NCBI RefSeq assembly: GCF_001005825.1
Contig: NZ_LBHV01000001.1
Span: forward strand, 806,001 to 870,000
DNA length: 64,000 nt
Reading direction: 5' to 3'
Source: Rhizobium sp. LC145
GTDB taxonomy: Bacteria; Pseudomonadota; Alphaproteobacteria; Rhizobiales; Rhizobiaceae
In this document: one piece after another, positions 46,773 to 57,127 of the stretch
Position numbering within the stretch: the stretch's first letter is position 1
Layout: each line of letters opens with the position of its first letter
Notes under the pieces: model-generated
Database searches by the model: none
What the model was told of the DNA's origin: nothing
The model's input: only the letters and a program-made list of their open reading frames with translations
Made by a program: the position numbers and the translations under genes

Positions 46773-47051
46773 ATGCCCCTTTATGTCCGCGATGAACGCG
46801 TCAATCAGCTTGCCGAACAGGCGCGCAAGATCCTCAACGCGCCGACCAAGACGGATGCCATAAGACAGGCCCTGGAGAAGGTGGTGGAAGCGCCTTCCGA
46901 GGCAGCGATCAACGAGAAAAAATTCTCGCTGAAAGAACGCCTCGAGAGATTGCGGGACAAGTACAACATGCCGCCCTACGAGTCCCTAGAACATTTCGAC
47001 CAGAAGGCGTTCCTGGACAAGATGTGGGGCGATGACGATGTTCATCGATAG
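46773..47051 (+). CDS. vapB: VapB-type antitoxin
   Basis: This 92-residue antitoxin has an N-terminal ribbon-helix-helix-like DNA-binding part (MPLYVRDERVNQLAEQARKI) of the PSK/Rv0623 type and a charged C-terminal tail that binds the toxin. GAGG lies 6 bases before the ATG. Its 3' end overlaps vapC by 20 bases. Base composition is a little lower in GC than around it. Confidence 0.87.
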   Translation: MPLYVRDERVNQLAEQARKILNAPTKTDAIRQALEKVVEAPSEAAINEKKFSLKERLERLRDKYNMPPYESLEHFDQKAFLDKMWGDDDVHR

Positions 47052-47430
47052 TTCGGCTCTCGTCGAAATATTGTCTTTCGCTCCCCGACGGCAGGAAGTG
47101 CTCGATCGTCTTGGGACGGCATCTACAGCTTTCTGCACAGGACCGACGGTAATCTACGAGACGGTCGTCGTACTAACCCGAGAAACCGGAAAAGACGTCG
47201 CTACCATCAGGGATTTCGTGCTGGAGTTCCTTGACGAACTCGGCGTTGAAATCATGCCGGCAAGCCGCTCGACTGCAGTCGCAGCCCTCGACGCCTTTGA
47301 CCGCTACGGCAAAGGCCGGCATCCGGCCAAGCTGAATTTCGGCGATTGCTTCAGCTACGCCGGCGCAAAGGCAGCCGGCACTGGAATACTCTATGTCGGC
47401 GAGGATTTTGCCCGAACGGACCTGGCGTAG
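47032..47430 (+). CDS. vapC: VapC PIN-domain toxin
   Basis: This 132-residue PIN-domain ribonuclease has acidic active-site residues in MFIDSSALVEIL, YETVVVLTRE and LNFGDCFSYAGAKAAG. It is inhibited by VapB. Two close ATG codons (47032 and 47038) precede the domain; the first is used here. It is followed by convergent holC, 3 bases beyond. Confidence 0.88.
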   Translation: MTMFIDSSALVEILSFAPRRQEVLDRLGTASTAFCTGPTVIYETVVVLTRETGKDVATIRDFVLEFLDELGVEIMPASRSTAVAALDAFDRYGKGRHPAKLNFGDCFSYAGAKAAGTGILYVGEDFARTDLA

Positions 47431-47433
47431 AAG

Positions 47434-47883
47434 TCAGGCCTTCTTCACCCAGCGCCCGTCTTCCGATTGCTGCCAATAGGTGAGCGCATGCCCCTCGCCT
47501 TTCAGCCTCTTCCATTGGGCGCGGGCATTTTCGAGCTGCAGGGGATCGTATCCGTCGAACATGAAAACGATGCGCTCATAATCCGAGACCGGCGGCGGCT
47601 CCGCGCCGTCAACGAGAAAGCGAACCTTGGCATCATTGGGGTTGTCCGAGCCGGCGGTCAGAAGCACAGGCTGGGCTTCGGCCATCACCCCGGCATCGGA
47701 ACCATGCGGCAGGAAACTGTCTTCCCGATAGGTCCAAAGATGGGCATCGAGGAAATCCCGCCTGGCCGGTTCATTCGTCTGGACGACGACGCGCCAGCCC
47801 CGCTCGACACTTTTCTCGAGCAGCGCCGGCAGCGCGTCTTCCAGTTTCGATTCCGTCAGGTGGTAGAAAAGGACATCGGTCAT
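47434..47883 (-). CDS. holC: DNA polymerase III chi subunit
   Basis: This 149-residue subunit of the clamp-loader complex binds SSB. It starts TDVLFYHLTESKLEDALPAL, has VQTNEPARRDFLDAHLWTY, and ends WKRLKGEGHALTYWQQSEDG. Its ATG shares one base with the pepA stop (TGATG), so it is translated with pepA. In Alphaproteobacteria pepA-holC is a common pair. Confidence 0.93.
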   Translation of the reverse strand: MTDVLFYHLTESKLEDALPALLEKSVERGWRVVVQTNEPARRDFLDAHLWTYREDSFLPHGSDAGVMAEAQPVLLTAGSDNPNDAKVRFLVDGAEPPPVSDYERIVFMFDGYDPLQLENARAQWKRLKGEGHALTYWQQSEDGRWVKKA

Positions 47884-49373
47884 CAGTTCTCGTAGTTCGC
47901 GCGCACGAGTTCGTCCAGCAGGCGCACGCCGAATCCGGAAGCCCAGGATTGGTTGATCTCGCTCGCCGGAGAGTTCATCGCGGTGCCGGCGATATCGAGA
48001 TGCGCCCAGGGCGTCTCGCCGACGAAGCGCTTGAGGAACTGCGCGGCGGTGATCGAGCCGCCGTTGCGTCCGCCGGTATTCTTCATATCGGCGAATTTCG
48101 AATCGATGAGCTTGTCGTAATCCTTGCCGAGCGGCATGCGCCACAGACGCTCTCCGCTCGCCTCGCCTGCCGCGGCCAGCCAGCCAGCCAGCTCGTCATT
48201 ATTGGAGAAAAGGCCGGCATGCAGATTGCCGAGCGCCACCATGATGGCGCCGGTCAGGGTCGCCAGGTCGATCATGATGCGGGGCTTGAAACGGGTGTTG
48301 CAGTACCAGAGCGCATCGGCAAGGACGAGCCGCCCTTCCGCATCGGTGTTGATGATCTCGATCGTCTGCCCAGACATGGAGGTGACGATATCGCCGGGAC
48401 GCTGCGCATTGCCGTCCGGCATGTTTTCCACCAGACCGAGAATGCCGACGGCATTGACCTTCGCCTTGCGGGCGGCGAGCGTGTGAATGAGGCCGATCAC
48501 GGCGGCGGCACCGCCCATATCGCCCTTCATCTCTTCCATGCTGGCGGCCGGCTTGATGGAGATGCCGCCCGTATCGAAGACCACGCCCTTTCCTATAAAG
48601 GCGATCGGCGCGTCCTTCTCCTTGCCGCCCTTCCATTGCATGACGGCGAGCCTCGGCGGGCGGGCCGAACCCTGAGCCACGCCGAGCAGCGCGCCCATGC
48701 CGAGCTTTTTCATTTCCTTCTCGGTGAGGATCTCCACCTCGACACCGAGCTTTTCCAGATCCTTCGCCTTATCGGCGAATTCGACGGGACCGAGCGCATT
48801 CGGCGGAAGGTTCACGAGGTCGCGCGCAAGCACCACCCCGCCGGCAACGGCATCGGCAGCCGCAAACGCCTTTTTCGCGGCGGCATGGCTGGCGGTGACG
48901 ATCGTGACCTTGACCGATTTCGGGTCCTTCTCCCCATCATCACCCTTTTTGGTCTTGTAGCGATCGAAGCTATAGCCCCGAAGCAGTATCCCGAGCGCGA
49001 AATTCGCAGCCTGCTCACCCCCGACATCGGTTCCCGGCGCATCCAGAAAGACCGTTACCTTCGATACCGATCTGATCGCAGCGGCGGCCGTGCCGCCCGC
49101 CCTCAGCCAATCATGCTCGGTCAGTGATTCCGCCTTGCCGAGCCCGATCACCACGATCCTGTCGGCGGGCGACCCCTGCGGCGTGAGGATATCGAGCGTG
49201 GTCATCGCCTTGGACGAGAATTTCGCGATCTCGGCGGCTTTCGCGATCACGCCGGCGGGGTCGGCTTCCGCGGCTCCGGCGGCTGGATTCTGGCCGGAAA
49301 ACTTGAGCAGGATGGCAAGGCCGGCATCGATACGGGCCGAATTCGCGAAGGATATGTCGTATTTCACAGGCAT
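47883..49373 (-). CDS. pepA: Leucyl aminopeptidase
   Basis: This 496-residue M17 zinc/manganese aminopeptidase has the metal-binding motif [14 protein letters not shown] and the preceding [19 protein letters not shown], with a Leu-rich N-terminal domain. GGAGAC lies just before ATG. It is divergent from lptF across 227 bases. PepA may also act in DNA recombination or regulation in other bacteria, which cannot be judged here. Confidence 0.96.
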   Translation of the reverse strand: MPVKYDISFANSARIDAGLAILLKFSGQNPAAGAAEADPAGVIAKAAEIAKFSSKAMTTLDILTPQGSPADRIVVIGLGKAESLTEHDWLRAGGTAAAAIRSVSKVTVFLDAPGTDVGGEQAANFALGILLRGYSFDRYKTKKGDDGEKDPKSVKVTIVTASHAAAKKAFAAADAVAGGVVLARDLVNLPPNALGPVEFADKAKDLEKLGVEVEILTEKEMKKLGMGALLGVAQGSARPPRLAVMQWKGGKEKDAPIAFIGKGVVFDTGGISIKPAASMEEMKGDMGGAAAVIGLIHTLAARKAKVNAVGILGLVENMPDGNAQRPGDIVTSMSGQTIEIINTDAEGRLVLADALWYCNTRFKPRIMIDLATLTGAIMVALGNLHAGLFSNNDELAGWLAAAGEASGERLWRMPLGKDYDKLIDSKFADMKNTGGRNGGSITAAQFLKRFVGETPWAHLDIAGTAMNSPASEINQSWASGFGVRLLDELVRANYEN

Positions 49374-49535
49374 GCGTCTCCAGGAGGACTTGCAAGATGG
49401 AACTTGCGATCATGGCGGTTTCCGGCCGGAAGGCAAGCGCTGACGCATCCTTGCCCATCGCTGGGAAATGACACAGACATGCAAAAAAGAATTCCAAAAA
49501 CAATTTTGTGAGGTGGGGAGTGTCGCCAACCCGCA

Positions 49536-49554
49536 GCTTATCGCTTAGATAAGC
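49536..49554. promoter_or_regulatory. Inverted repeat upstream of lptF
   Basis: GCTTATC-GCTTA-GATAAGC (49536-49554), 7-bp arms, lies in the pepA-lptF divergent region. It may be an operator or leader hairpin; nothing identifies its binder. Confidence 0.35.
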
Positions 49555-49600
49555 GCGACCTGCCGCTACGGGCAGATTGGACGATGTCACTTTGGCCGTA

Positions 49601-50776
49601 ATGAAGCTGCTCGAACTCTACATATTGCGTCGAATCTTCCAGATGTTCCTGGTAGCGCTGCTTCCGGTGCTCACCATCATTTGGACGATCCAGGTGCTCG
49701 GGCGTATCAACCTGGTGACCGATACCGGTCAGTCCATCGGTTCGTTCATAAAACTCGCCACCTTCATTCTGCCGACGATCATTCCCGTCGTGCTGCCGTT
49801 TGCGCTGGTGATCGGCATCACCCAGACGCTCACGGCGATGAACAATGATTCGGAGCTGCCGGTCATCGATGCGGCAGGCGCCTCGCGCGGCATCATCTAT
49901 CGCCCGGTCCTTGTGCTCGCCTTCGTGCTGAGCATCTTCTCCTTCCTGGTCGCCAATTTCGTGGAGCCGCCCTCCCGGGTCGCCGCTCGCCAGATGGTGG
50001 CGGCCGCCTATGCCGACCTTTTCTCCTCCGTCATCGAGGAAAAGACCTTCCGCAGCATCGAGGACGGCCTTTATGTCGAGATATCGGAACGTCATTCCGG
50101 TCGGGTCCTGAAGGGGCTTTTCGTCGTCGATTACCGCGACCCGAACTTCGACCTCATCTATTATGCGCGTGAGGGCCTGATCGATGAAGGCGGTGCGTCG
50201 CTGACGATGCGCGACGGAGAGGTGCACCGCAAGACGCCCGACGGCCGCGTCTCCATCATCAAGTTCGCCTCCTACGCATTCGATCTGTCGGCCATGTCGC
50301 AGTCGAGCGGCGAGATGACGTTCAATGCCGGAGACCGCTCGCTCGCCTTCCTCTGGAACCCGGACCAGTCGGATCCCAACGTCCAGAGATCGCCCGGCAA
50401 TTACCGCTCGGAACTGCATGCCCGCCTGACGGAGTGGACCTTCCCCTTCGTCTTCGCGCTGATCGCATTGGCGGTGGCAGGCGATTCCCGTTCCCACAGA
50501 GAGCGACGGCTTCATCCGATGGTGACCGCCCTCATCCTGGCCTTCGCACTTCGCTGGATCGGCTTCTCCGCGAAGAACGCCGTGCGCCAGGATGAAATCT
50601 ACATTCCGCTGATGTATGTCATTCCGATCGTGAGCGGGCTTGGCTTTACCTATCTTCTGGCGACCCATCGCCGGATCATGCTGCCGAAGCCGGTTTCACG
50701 CGTGGTGAACAATCTGATCCGCAAGGCGCAGAGCCGCTTCGAATCTTCCGGTCCGGCAAGCGGAGGGGCGGCATGA
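49601..50776 (+). CDS. lptF: LPS export ABC permease LptF
   Basis: This 391-residue inner-membrane permease works with LptG and the ATPase LptB to extract LPS from the inner membrane. It has six helices and a periplasmic beta-jellyroll domain, with the start LLELYILRRIFQMFLVALLP. The start is 49601; a TTG at 49577 is in frame but has no site. It overlaps lptG by ATGA. The next genes build the outer-membrane end of the same pathway. Confidence 0.95.
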   Translation: MKLLELYILRRIFQMFLVALLPVLTIIWTIQVLGRINLVTDTGQSIGSFIKLATFILPTIIPVVLPFALVIGITQTLTAMNNDSELPVIDAAGASRGIIYRPVLVLAFVLSIFSFLVANFVEPPSRVAARQMVAAAYADLFSSVIEEKTFRSIEDGLYVEISERHSGRVLKGLFVVDYRDPNFDLIYYAREGLIDEGGASLTMRDGEVHRKTPDGRVSIIKFASYAFDLSAMSQSSGEMTFNAGDRSLAFLWNPDQSDPNVQRSPGNYRSELHARLTEWTFPFVFALIALAVAGDSRSHRERRLHPMVTALILAFALRWIGFSAKNAVRQDEIYIPLMYVIPIVSGLGFTYLLATHRRIMLPKPVSRVVNNLIRKAQSRFESSGPASGGAA

Positions 50777-51867
50777 CCTTTCCGTTCAACACGCTCGGCC
50801 GCTATTTCTTCCGCCGTTACATCATCACCGCAATCTGGTTCTTCCTTGGGGTGGCGGCCATCATCTTCCTCGCGGATTTCAGCGAGACCAGCAGGCGCAT
50901 GGGAAGCCTTCCGGGCTATACCGTTCCCGGCGCGCTCGGCCTGACAGCCATGCGGCTGCCGCTGATTCTCCAGCAGACGATCCCGACGCTCACTCTGTTC
51001 ATCGGCATGACGGTTCTGATCGCGCTCAACCGGCGCTACGAACTCGTCGTCACGCGCGCCGCCGGAATATCCGTCTGGCAGTTCATCACGCCCTTTGTGG
51101 CCGGCGCCTTCCTGATCGGCCTGTTCTCTATATTCGTCCTCAGCCCTCTATCGGCCTGGGGCGAGCGCGAATCGCTGTCGCTGGAAGCCAATTGGCGGGA
51201 AAGCGGAGGAAAATCGCGCACATCGAACTTCCTTCCGTGGATTCGCCAGATCGACGGGGACCAGGACACGATCATCGGCGCGAAGAGCTATCTCGGCAAC
51301 GGGACCGAGCTCATCGACGTCGTCCTCTTCCAGTTCGACAGGGACGGCCGCGTGACCCTGCGGCAGGACGCCAGATCCGCAAAGTTGGAAAATGGTTACT
51401 GGCAGCTTAACGACGTGCTGGAAAACAGGCCGGGCGAAATCCCGACACGTCGCGAGAGCGCACAGGTCCGCACCAACTTGAAACAGGAGTTCCTGCAGGA
51501 AACCCTCTCGCGTCCCGAAGCCGTTGCATTTTTTGATCTTTCGCGAAAAATCGAGGCCGGCCGCTCCTTCGGCATTTCAACCAAGCCGCTAGAGACGCAG
51601 TTCCATTCTCTGCTTTCTATGCCGCTTCTGCTCGTGGCCATGACTTTCATCGCGGCCACAGTATCGTTAAAATTCAGCCGGTTCGCCCAATCGCGCTCAG
51701 TGATTCTGGGTGGAATCCTTTCCGGCTTCGTGCTTTATGTCGTAACCGTGCTCGTAAGAGCATTCGGAAGCAGCGGGGCAATTCCTCCTTTCGTGGCGGT
51801 CTGGATTCCAGTCATCGTCGCGACAGCGCTGGGAGCTACGATTCTGCTTCATCAGGAGGATGGCTAG
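50773..51867 (+). CDS. lptG: LPS export ABC permease LptG
   Basis: This 364-residue partner of LptF has the same architecture: FFRRYIITAIWFFLGVAAII at the start, a periplasmic domain between helices 3 and 4, and three C-terminal helices. It overlaps lptF by 4 bases and lptD by 1, so all three are translated in series. Confidence 0.95.
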   Translation: MTFPFNTLGRYFFRRYIITAIWFFLGVAAIIFLADFSETSRRMGSLPGYTVPGALGLTAMRLPLILQQTIPTLTLFIGMTVLIALNRRYELVVTRAAGISVWQFITPFVAGAFLIGLFSIFVLSPLSAWGERESLSLEANWRESGGKSRTSNFLPWIRQIDGDQDTIIGAKSYLGNGTELIDVVLFQFDRDGRVTLRQDARSAKLENGYWQLNDVLENRPGEIPTRRESAQVRTNLKQEFLQETLSRPEAVAFFDLSRKIEAGRSFGISTKPLETQFHSLLSMPLLLVAMTFIAATVSLKFSRFAQSRSVILGGILSGFVLYVVTVLVRAFGSSGAIPPFVAVWIPVIVATALGATILLHQEDG

Positions 51868-54182
51868 TGGCGGTAAGCGACCGCGGGAATATCAGACGGC
51901 TTACCGCTGCGCTGCTCACAGGCGTGGCTGCGTTCGCGTTCACCCTCACGACAACCGTCGAAGCTCAGGAACAGGCGCTGGCACCTCAGGTTTCCAGCGA
52001 TGCCAAGCTGCTGCTGCGGGCGAACGAACTCGTCTACAATCAGGACGCCCAGCGCGTAACCGCAGCGGGCGGCGTGCAGATCCATTACGGCGGCTATCGG
52101 ATGGTCGCCCAGCAGGTGGAATACAATCAGCAGACGGGCCGTGTCATGGCTCGCGGCAATATCGAACTCGTCGCGCCCGACGGGAATCGCATCTATGCCG
52201 ACGAGTTGGATGTCACGGACGACTTCGGCCAAGGCTTCCTGAACGCATTGCGCGTGGAAACCACCGATAATACACGGCTTATCGCCGAAAGCGCCGAGCG
52301 CCTGGAGGGCGATCTCATGGTGCTGAACAACGGCGTCTATACCGCCTGCCTCCCCTGCGCGCAGAAGCCGGGCAAGGCTCCGCTATGGCAGGTGAAGGCG
52401 CAGCGCGTCGTGCAGAACGGCCAGACCCATACCGTACGGCTCGAAAAAGCACAGTTCGAGCTGTTCGGGATGCCGATCGGCTACCTGCCCTTTATCGAGG
52501 TTCCCGACCACACGGTCGAGCGGAAGTCCGGCTTTCTATTCCCGCGCATGAGCATGGGCGACAATCTGGGCTTCGGCCTGACCGTGCCCTATTACCATGT
52601 GTTTTCTCCGCACATGGACGCCACCATCAGCCCCACGTTCTACACCGGGCAAGGGCTGCTGATGGAAGGCGAGGTCCGCAACCGCTTCGAAACCGGCGAG
52701 CACACCTTCCGTTTCGCGGGCATCAACCAGCGTGATCCCGGTGCATTCAACGCCGGAACCGCCGATGCCAACGCCGATACGCGGCTGATGGCTGCATCCA
52801 AGGCGCATTTCCAGATCAACCCGCGCTGGACCTTCGGCTGGAACGTGATGATCCAGAACGACAACAACTTCTCGCGGACCTACGACCTGCAGGGCTATGA
52901 CGACAGCACCTTCAGGAACGAGATTTACCTGACAGGGCTTGGCGAACGGAACTACTTCGACCTGCGCGGCTATTATTTCGACGTGCAGGACGCTGCTGAT
53001 GACGAGCGCCTCGAAAGACAGCAGGCGATCGTCTACCCATCGCTCGATTACCACTATATCGCTCCGGAACCGGTGGCCGGCGGAGAACTCTCGTTCACCA
53101 CGAACTTCACCAATCTCTCCCGGCGCGAGGATGACTTCTACAGCGAGGGTCTGTCCGATCGCTTCCGCGGGCTGGAAGGCAGCTATACGCGCCTGACGGC
53201 GGAAGCGGAATGGAAACGCACCTTCACCACGCCGCAGGGCCTGCTTCTTACCCCCCTGCTCGCCGCACGCGGCGACCTGGCACGCAGCACGTCATCCTCG
53301 GCAAGCTATCTCGGCAGCTCTTATGCCGGCGATCTCGAAGACGGCGCATCCAGCCGCTACATGGTGACCGCGGGTCTGGAAGCACGTTACCCCGTGCTGC
53401 TGACCGCCGAAGGCAGCAGCCATGTCATCGAGCCGATCGCCCAGGTCTTCGTGCGTCCCGACGAGCCGCTCGCCGGCGGCCTGCCGAATGAGGACGCCCA
53501 GAGCTTCGTGTTCGATGCGACCAACCTTTTCGACCGCGACAAGTTCTCGGGCTTCGACCGGATCGAAGGCGGCACGCGCGCCAATGTGGGTCTGCGCTAC
53601 AATGGTTCGTTCGACAACGGCGTCGGCCTTCGCAGCATCGTCGGCCAGAGCTTCCATCTTGCCGGCCAGAATTCCTTCGCGACGGACGACCTTGTCAATG
53701 CCGGCGCGAATTCGGGCCTCGAGTCGGACAGCTCGGATTACGTGGCCTATGCCGCGATCGATCTGCCGCAAGGCTTCACGATCTCCGCAAGCGGCCGCTT
53801 CGACCGGCAGAATTTCGACCTGGAGCGCGCCGACACCTCGGTCTCCTACTCGACGCCGCGCTTCAGCGGGGAGCTGATCTACACCCAGATCGACGCGCAG
53901 CCCGAATACGGCTCGGCCGAAGACACCGAACTCCTGAGATCCAGGACCTCCTTCCGGATCAACGAGAACTGGTCGGTGATGGGCGCGGCTACCTGGGATC
54001 TGGTGGAAGAGAAGGTGGTGCGTCGCGGTATCGGCTTCAGCTATCTCGACGAGTGCACGATCTTCTCGATCGCCTATGAAGACAAGCCGGCCAGCACCCA
54101 GGCCAACGACTGGTCGATCAGCGCCCGCCTGAGCTTCCGCACGCTCGGGGATGTCAATATCGGCTCCAGCGACCTCAACTAA
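51867..54182 (+). CDS. lptD: LPS-assembly protein LptD
   Basis: This 771-residue outer-membrane barrel inserts LPS into the outer leaflet with LptE. It has a signal peptide (residues 1-33, ending VEA), an N-terminal jellyroll (OstA-like; ANELVYNQDAQRVTAAGGVQ), then a long barrel. Start is GTG at 51867 with AGGAGG 8 bases upstream, sharing a base with the lptG stop. surA follows after 126 bases. Confidence 0.95.
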   Translation: MAVSDRGNIRRLTAALLTGVAAFAFTLTTTVEAQEQALAPQVSSDAKLLLRANELVYNQDAQRVTAAGGVQIHYGGYRMVAQQVEYNQQTGRVMARGNIELVAPDGNRIYADELDVTDDFGQGFLNALRVETTDNTRLIAESAERLEGDLMVLNNGVYTACLPCAQKPGKAPLWQVKAQRVVQNGQTHTVRLEKAQFELFGMPIGYLPFIEVPDHTVERKSGFLFPRMSMGDNLGFGLTVPYYHVFSPHMDATISPTFYTGQGLLMEGEVRNRFETGEHTFRFAGINQRDPGAFNAGTADANADTRLMAASKAHFQINPRWTFGWNVMIQNDNNFSRTYDLQGYDDSTFRNEIYLTGLGERNYFDLRGYYFDVQDAADDERLERQQAIVYPSLDYHYIAPEPVAGGELSFTTNFTNLSRREDDFYSEGLSDRFRGLEGSYTRLTAEAEWKRTFTTPQGLLLTPLLAARGDLARSTSSSASYLGSSYAGDLEDGASSRYMVTAGLEARYPVLLTAEGSSHVIEPIAQVFVRPDEPLAGGLPNEDAQSFVFDATNLFDRDKFSGFDRIEGGTRANVGLRYNGSFDNGVGLRSIVGQSFHLAGQNSFATDDLVNAGANSGLESDSSDYVAYAAIDLPQGFTISASGRFDRQNFDLERADTSVSYSTPRFSGELIYTQIDAQPEYGSAEDTELLRSRTSFRINENWSVMGAATWDLVEEKVVRRGIGFSYLDECTIFSIAYEDKPASTQANDWSISARLSFRTLGDVNIGSSDLN

Positions 54183-54308
54183 TGGTCGCGGGGCTGGCGT
54201 CCCGTCATTGTTTCGCCGCAAGAATTGTGCAAGCGGACCAAGAATAGTAAGAGGTTTCGAGCCCTGTCCGGGTAAAGGCAGATCGGGGCGGGAAAAGGGA
54301 ACTGTATC

Positions 54309-55250
54309 ATGTTTGCAATGACCGCGACGCGCAAATTGGCCTTCGCACTGGCGATACTTGCCGCTTCGGTGGCAATCGAGCCGGTCTCCTCTTCGGCCCA
54401 GGCGGCAAGCGAGATCGTCGCCGTCGTCAACAAGACGCCGATCACCAGCAGCGACGTCGCCAAGCGCGCCGCCTTCCTGCGCCTGCAGCGCCAAAAGGCC
54501 GATACCAAGACGGCTCGCGAGCAGCTCATCGAGGAGACCTTGAAGCGGCAGGAGATTGCACGCGTCAGGATGTCGGTCAGCACCGAAGACGTCGAGAAGG
54601 CCTTCGCCCGCTTTGGCGCCAGCAACAAGATGACACCGCAGCAGCTCACCCAGGTTCTCGGGCAGGCCGGTGTCGGCGCCGATCACTTCAAGGCCTATAT
54701 CGCCGTGCAGATGAGCTGGCCGCGCCTCGTGAACGCCCGCTACGGCGGCAGCCGCGGCCGCATGTCTTCGCAGGAACTCGTCACGCGGATGATGGAAAAC
54801 AAGCAGAAGCCGGTGACGACGGAATACTTCCTGCAGCAGATCATCTTTGTCGTGCCGGAATCCAAGCGGAACGCCATCATCAACAAGCGCAAGGCGGAAG
54901 CCGAAGCGTCGCGCTCGAAATTCCCGGGCTGCGAGCAGTCCAAGCAGTTCGCCGCCACCATGCGTGACGTGTCGGTCCGCAATCTCGGCCGGGTGATGGC
55001 GCCGGAGCTTCCGGAAGACTGGAAGCCGCTGATCGAAAAGGCATCGGGCAACACGACCGGCACTCGCATCACCGAGCGTGGCGTCGAGTTCCTTGCCATC
55101 TGCAACCAGCGCCAGGTCTCCGACGACCTTGCCGCCGAAATGGTCTTCCGCGCCGAGGATATCGGCAAGCAGGAACGCGGTGAAGGCAACGCCAACGAGA
55201 AGAAGTATCTCGACGACCTGCGCAGCAAGGCGCAGATCGATATCCGCTGA
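54309..55250 (+). CDS. surA: SurA-type periplasmic chaperone
   Basis: This 313-residue protein has a signal peptide (residues 1-32) and a SurA N-terminal chaperone domain (SEIVAVVNKTPITSSDVAKR). It aids folding of outer-membrane proteins, including LptD. It is shorter than E. coli SurA (about 430), and only a poorly conserved parvulin-like part follows, so peptidyl-prolyl isomerase activity is doubtful. pdxA begins 15 bases later. Confidence 0.85.
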   Translation: MFAMTATRKLAFALAILAASVAIEPVSSSAQAASEIVAVVNKTPITSSDVAKRAAFLRLQRQKADTKTAREQLIEETLKRQEIARVRMSVSTEDVEKAFARFGASNKMTPQQLTQVLGQAGVGADHFKAYIAVQMSWPRLVNARYGGSRGRMSSQELVTRMMENKQKPVTTEYFLQQIIFVVPESKRNAIINKRKAEAEASRSKFPGCEQSKQFAATMRDVSVRNLGRVMAPELPEDWKPLIEKASGNTTGTRITERGVEFLAICNQRQVSDDLAAEMVFRAEDIGKQERGEGNANEKKYLDDLRSKAQIDIR

Positions 55251-55265
55251 CCATTCGGGACCGAC

Positions 55266-56282
55266 ATGCCATCCACAGATCGTCCGCTTGCGCTGACCCA
55301 GGGCGATCCCGCCGGCATCGGCCCCGACATCACGCTCGCAGCCTGGGCATCGAGGAAACGTAGCGGTCTGCCGCCCTTCCTCTATATCGGCGATCCGGCC
55401 GTGCTTGCCGCCCGCGCCAAACTGCTCGGGCTAGACACCCCCATCCGCGAGGCCGATCCGCAATCGGCCCTTTCCGCTTTCTCCGATGCGCTTCCGGTGC
55501 TTCCCATTTCCGCCGGTGCGGACGTGACGCCGGGCGAGCCGCATGTCGCGACCGCCAAGGGCACGATCAGCGCGATCGAAACCGCCGTCGCCTTCAGCAT
55601 CGAAGGCAAGGTGGGAGGCACGGTAACCAATCCGATCGCCAAGTCCGTCCTCTATCAGGCCGGCTTCGGCTTTCCTGGGCATACCGAATTCCTGGCAGAT
55701 CTCGCCGAACGCGCGACGGGCAACAAGGTGCGGCCGGTCATGATGCTGGCCGGACCGAAGCTGCGCGCCATTCCCGTGACGATCCACATCCCCCTGAAGG
55801 ACGTGCCGCGCGCCCTGACGGAAGACCTTATCCTTGAGACCTGCCGGATCACCCATCGCGATCTCCAGAGCCGTTTCGGCCTGGATCAGCCGCGCCTTGC
55901 GGTCGCCGGCCTCAACCCCCATGCGGGGGAAGACGGAGCGCTCGGCCGCGAGGACCGGGAGATCATTCATCCGGCGATTTCAAAACTGCGCGCAGAGGGC
56001 ATCGACGCCTTCGGTCCACTTCCGGCCGATACGATGTTCCATGACGAGGCCCGCGCGCGCTACGACGTGGCGATCTGCATGTATCACGATCAGGCGCTGA
56101 TCCCGGCCAAGGCGCTCGGCTTCGACACGTCCGTCAACGTGACGCTCGGCTTGCCCTTCATCCGCACCTCCCCTGATCATGGAACCGCCTTCGGCATAGC
56201 TGGCCAGGGCATTGCCCGCGAAACGAGCCTGGTCGAGGCGATCAGGCTCGCCGGCGCGCTGGCTTCGAAAGCACCCGCGTGA
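55266..56282 (+). CDS. pdxA: 4-hydroxythreonine-4-phosphate dehydrogenase
   Basis: This 338-residue NAD-dependent enzyme acts in pyridoxal 5'-phosphate synthesis. It starts [20 protein letters not shown] and has [24 protein letters not shown] and [16 protein letters not shown] with metal-binding His residues. Its stop shares a base with rsmA. The surA-pdxA-rsmA order is also seen in E. coli. Confidence 0.96.
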   Translation: MPSTDRPLALTQGDPAGIGPDITLAAWASRKRSGLPPFLYIGDPAVLAARAKLLGLDTPIREADPQSALSAFSDALPVLPISAGADVTPGEPHVATAKGTISAIETAVAFSIEGKVGGTVTNPIAKSVLYQAGFGFPGHTEFLADLAERATGNKVRPVMMLAGPKLRAIPVTIHIPLKDVPRALTEDLILETCRITHRDLQSRFGLDQPRLAVAGLNPHAGEDGALGREDREIIHPAISKLRAEGIDAFGPLPADTMFHDEARARYDVAICMYHDQALIPAKALGFDTSVNVTLGLPFIRTSPDHGTAFGIAGQGIARETSLVEAIRLAGALASKAPA

Positions 56283-57115
56283 TGGCGACGCTGGACGGAC
56301 TGCCGCCGCTGCGCGACGTGATTCAGCGTCATGGGCTCGACGCCCGCAAGGCGCTCGGCCAAAACTTTCTCCTGGACCTCAACCTCACCCAGAAGATCGC
56401 CCGCAGCGCCGGTCCCCTGGAAGGCGTCACCGTCTTCGAGGTCGGCCCCGGACCGGGCGGGCTTACACGCGCCATCCTGTCGCTCGGTGCGAAGAAGGTG
56501 ATCGCAATCGAGCGGGACAGCCGCTGCCTTCCCGCGCTCGCCGAGATCGCCGACCACTATCCGGGAAGGCTGGAGGTGATCGAAGGCGACGCGCTCAAGA
56601 CGGACTTCGCGGCGCTTGCGCCGGAGGGACCGGTCAAGATCATCGCCAACCTACCCTATAACGTCGGCACCCAGCTTCTGGTCAACTGGCTGCTTCCAGG
56701 CCACTGGCCGCCCTTCTGGGAAAGCCTCACGCTGATGTTCCAGAAAGAGGTCGGCCTGCGCATCGTCGCATCCGAGGATGACGACCATTACGGCCGCCTC
56801 GGCGTGCTGGCTGGCTGGCGCACCGACGCGCGGATGGTGTTCGACGTTCCCCCGCAGGCCTTCACGCCGCCGCCGAAGGTGGTGTCGACGGTCGTCCATC
56901 TCGTGCCGCGGCCGACGCCCCTGCCCTGCGACGCCGCAAAGCTGGAGCGGGTCACACATGCGGCCTTCGGGCAGCGCCGCAAGATGCTGCGCCAGAGCCT
57001 GAAACCGGTCGGCGGCGAGGCGCTGCTGAAGAGGGCGGATATCGATCCACAGCGGCGGGCCGAGACGCTATCGGTCGAGGAATTCGTGCGGCTCGCCAAC
57101 CTGCTCACGAATTAG
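56282..57115 (+). CDS. rsmA: 16S rRNA (adenine(1518)-N6/adenine(1519)-N6)-dimethyltransferase
   Basis: This 277-residue SAM enzyme (KsgA) dimethylates two adenines near the 3' end of 16S rRNA. Motifs are [27 protein letters not shown] and [17 protein letters not shown] at 56282 shares one base with the pdxA stop; a GTG three bases earlier would add one residue. It is the last core gene of the operon. Confidence 0.95.
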   Translation: MATLDGLPPLRDVIQRHGLDARKALGQNFLLDLNLTQKIARSAGPLEGVTVFEVGPGPGGLTRAILSLGAKKVIAIERDSRCLPALAEIADHYPGRLEVIEGDALKTDFAALAPEGPVKIIANLPYNVGTQLLVNWLLPGHWPPFWESLTLMFQKEVGLRIVASEDDDHYGRLGVLAGWRTDARMVFDVPPQAFTPPPKVVSTVVHLVPRPTPLPCDAAKLERVTHAAFGQRRKMLRQSLKPVGGEALLKRADIDPQRRAETLSVEEFVRLANLLTN

Positions 57116-57127
57116 CCGCAATGCGGA

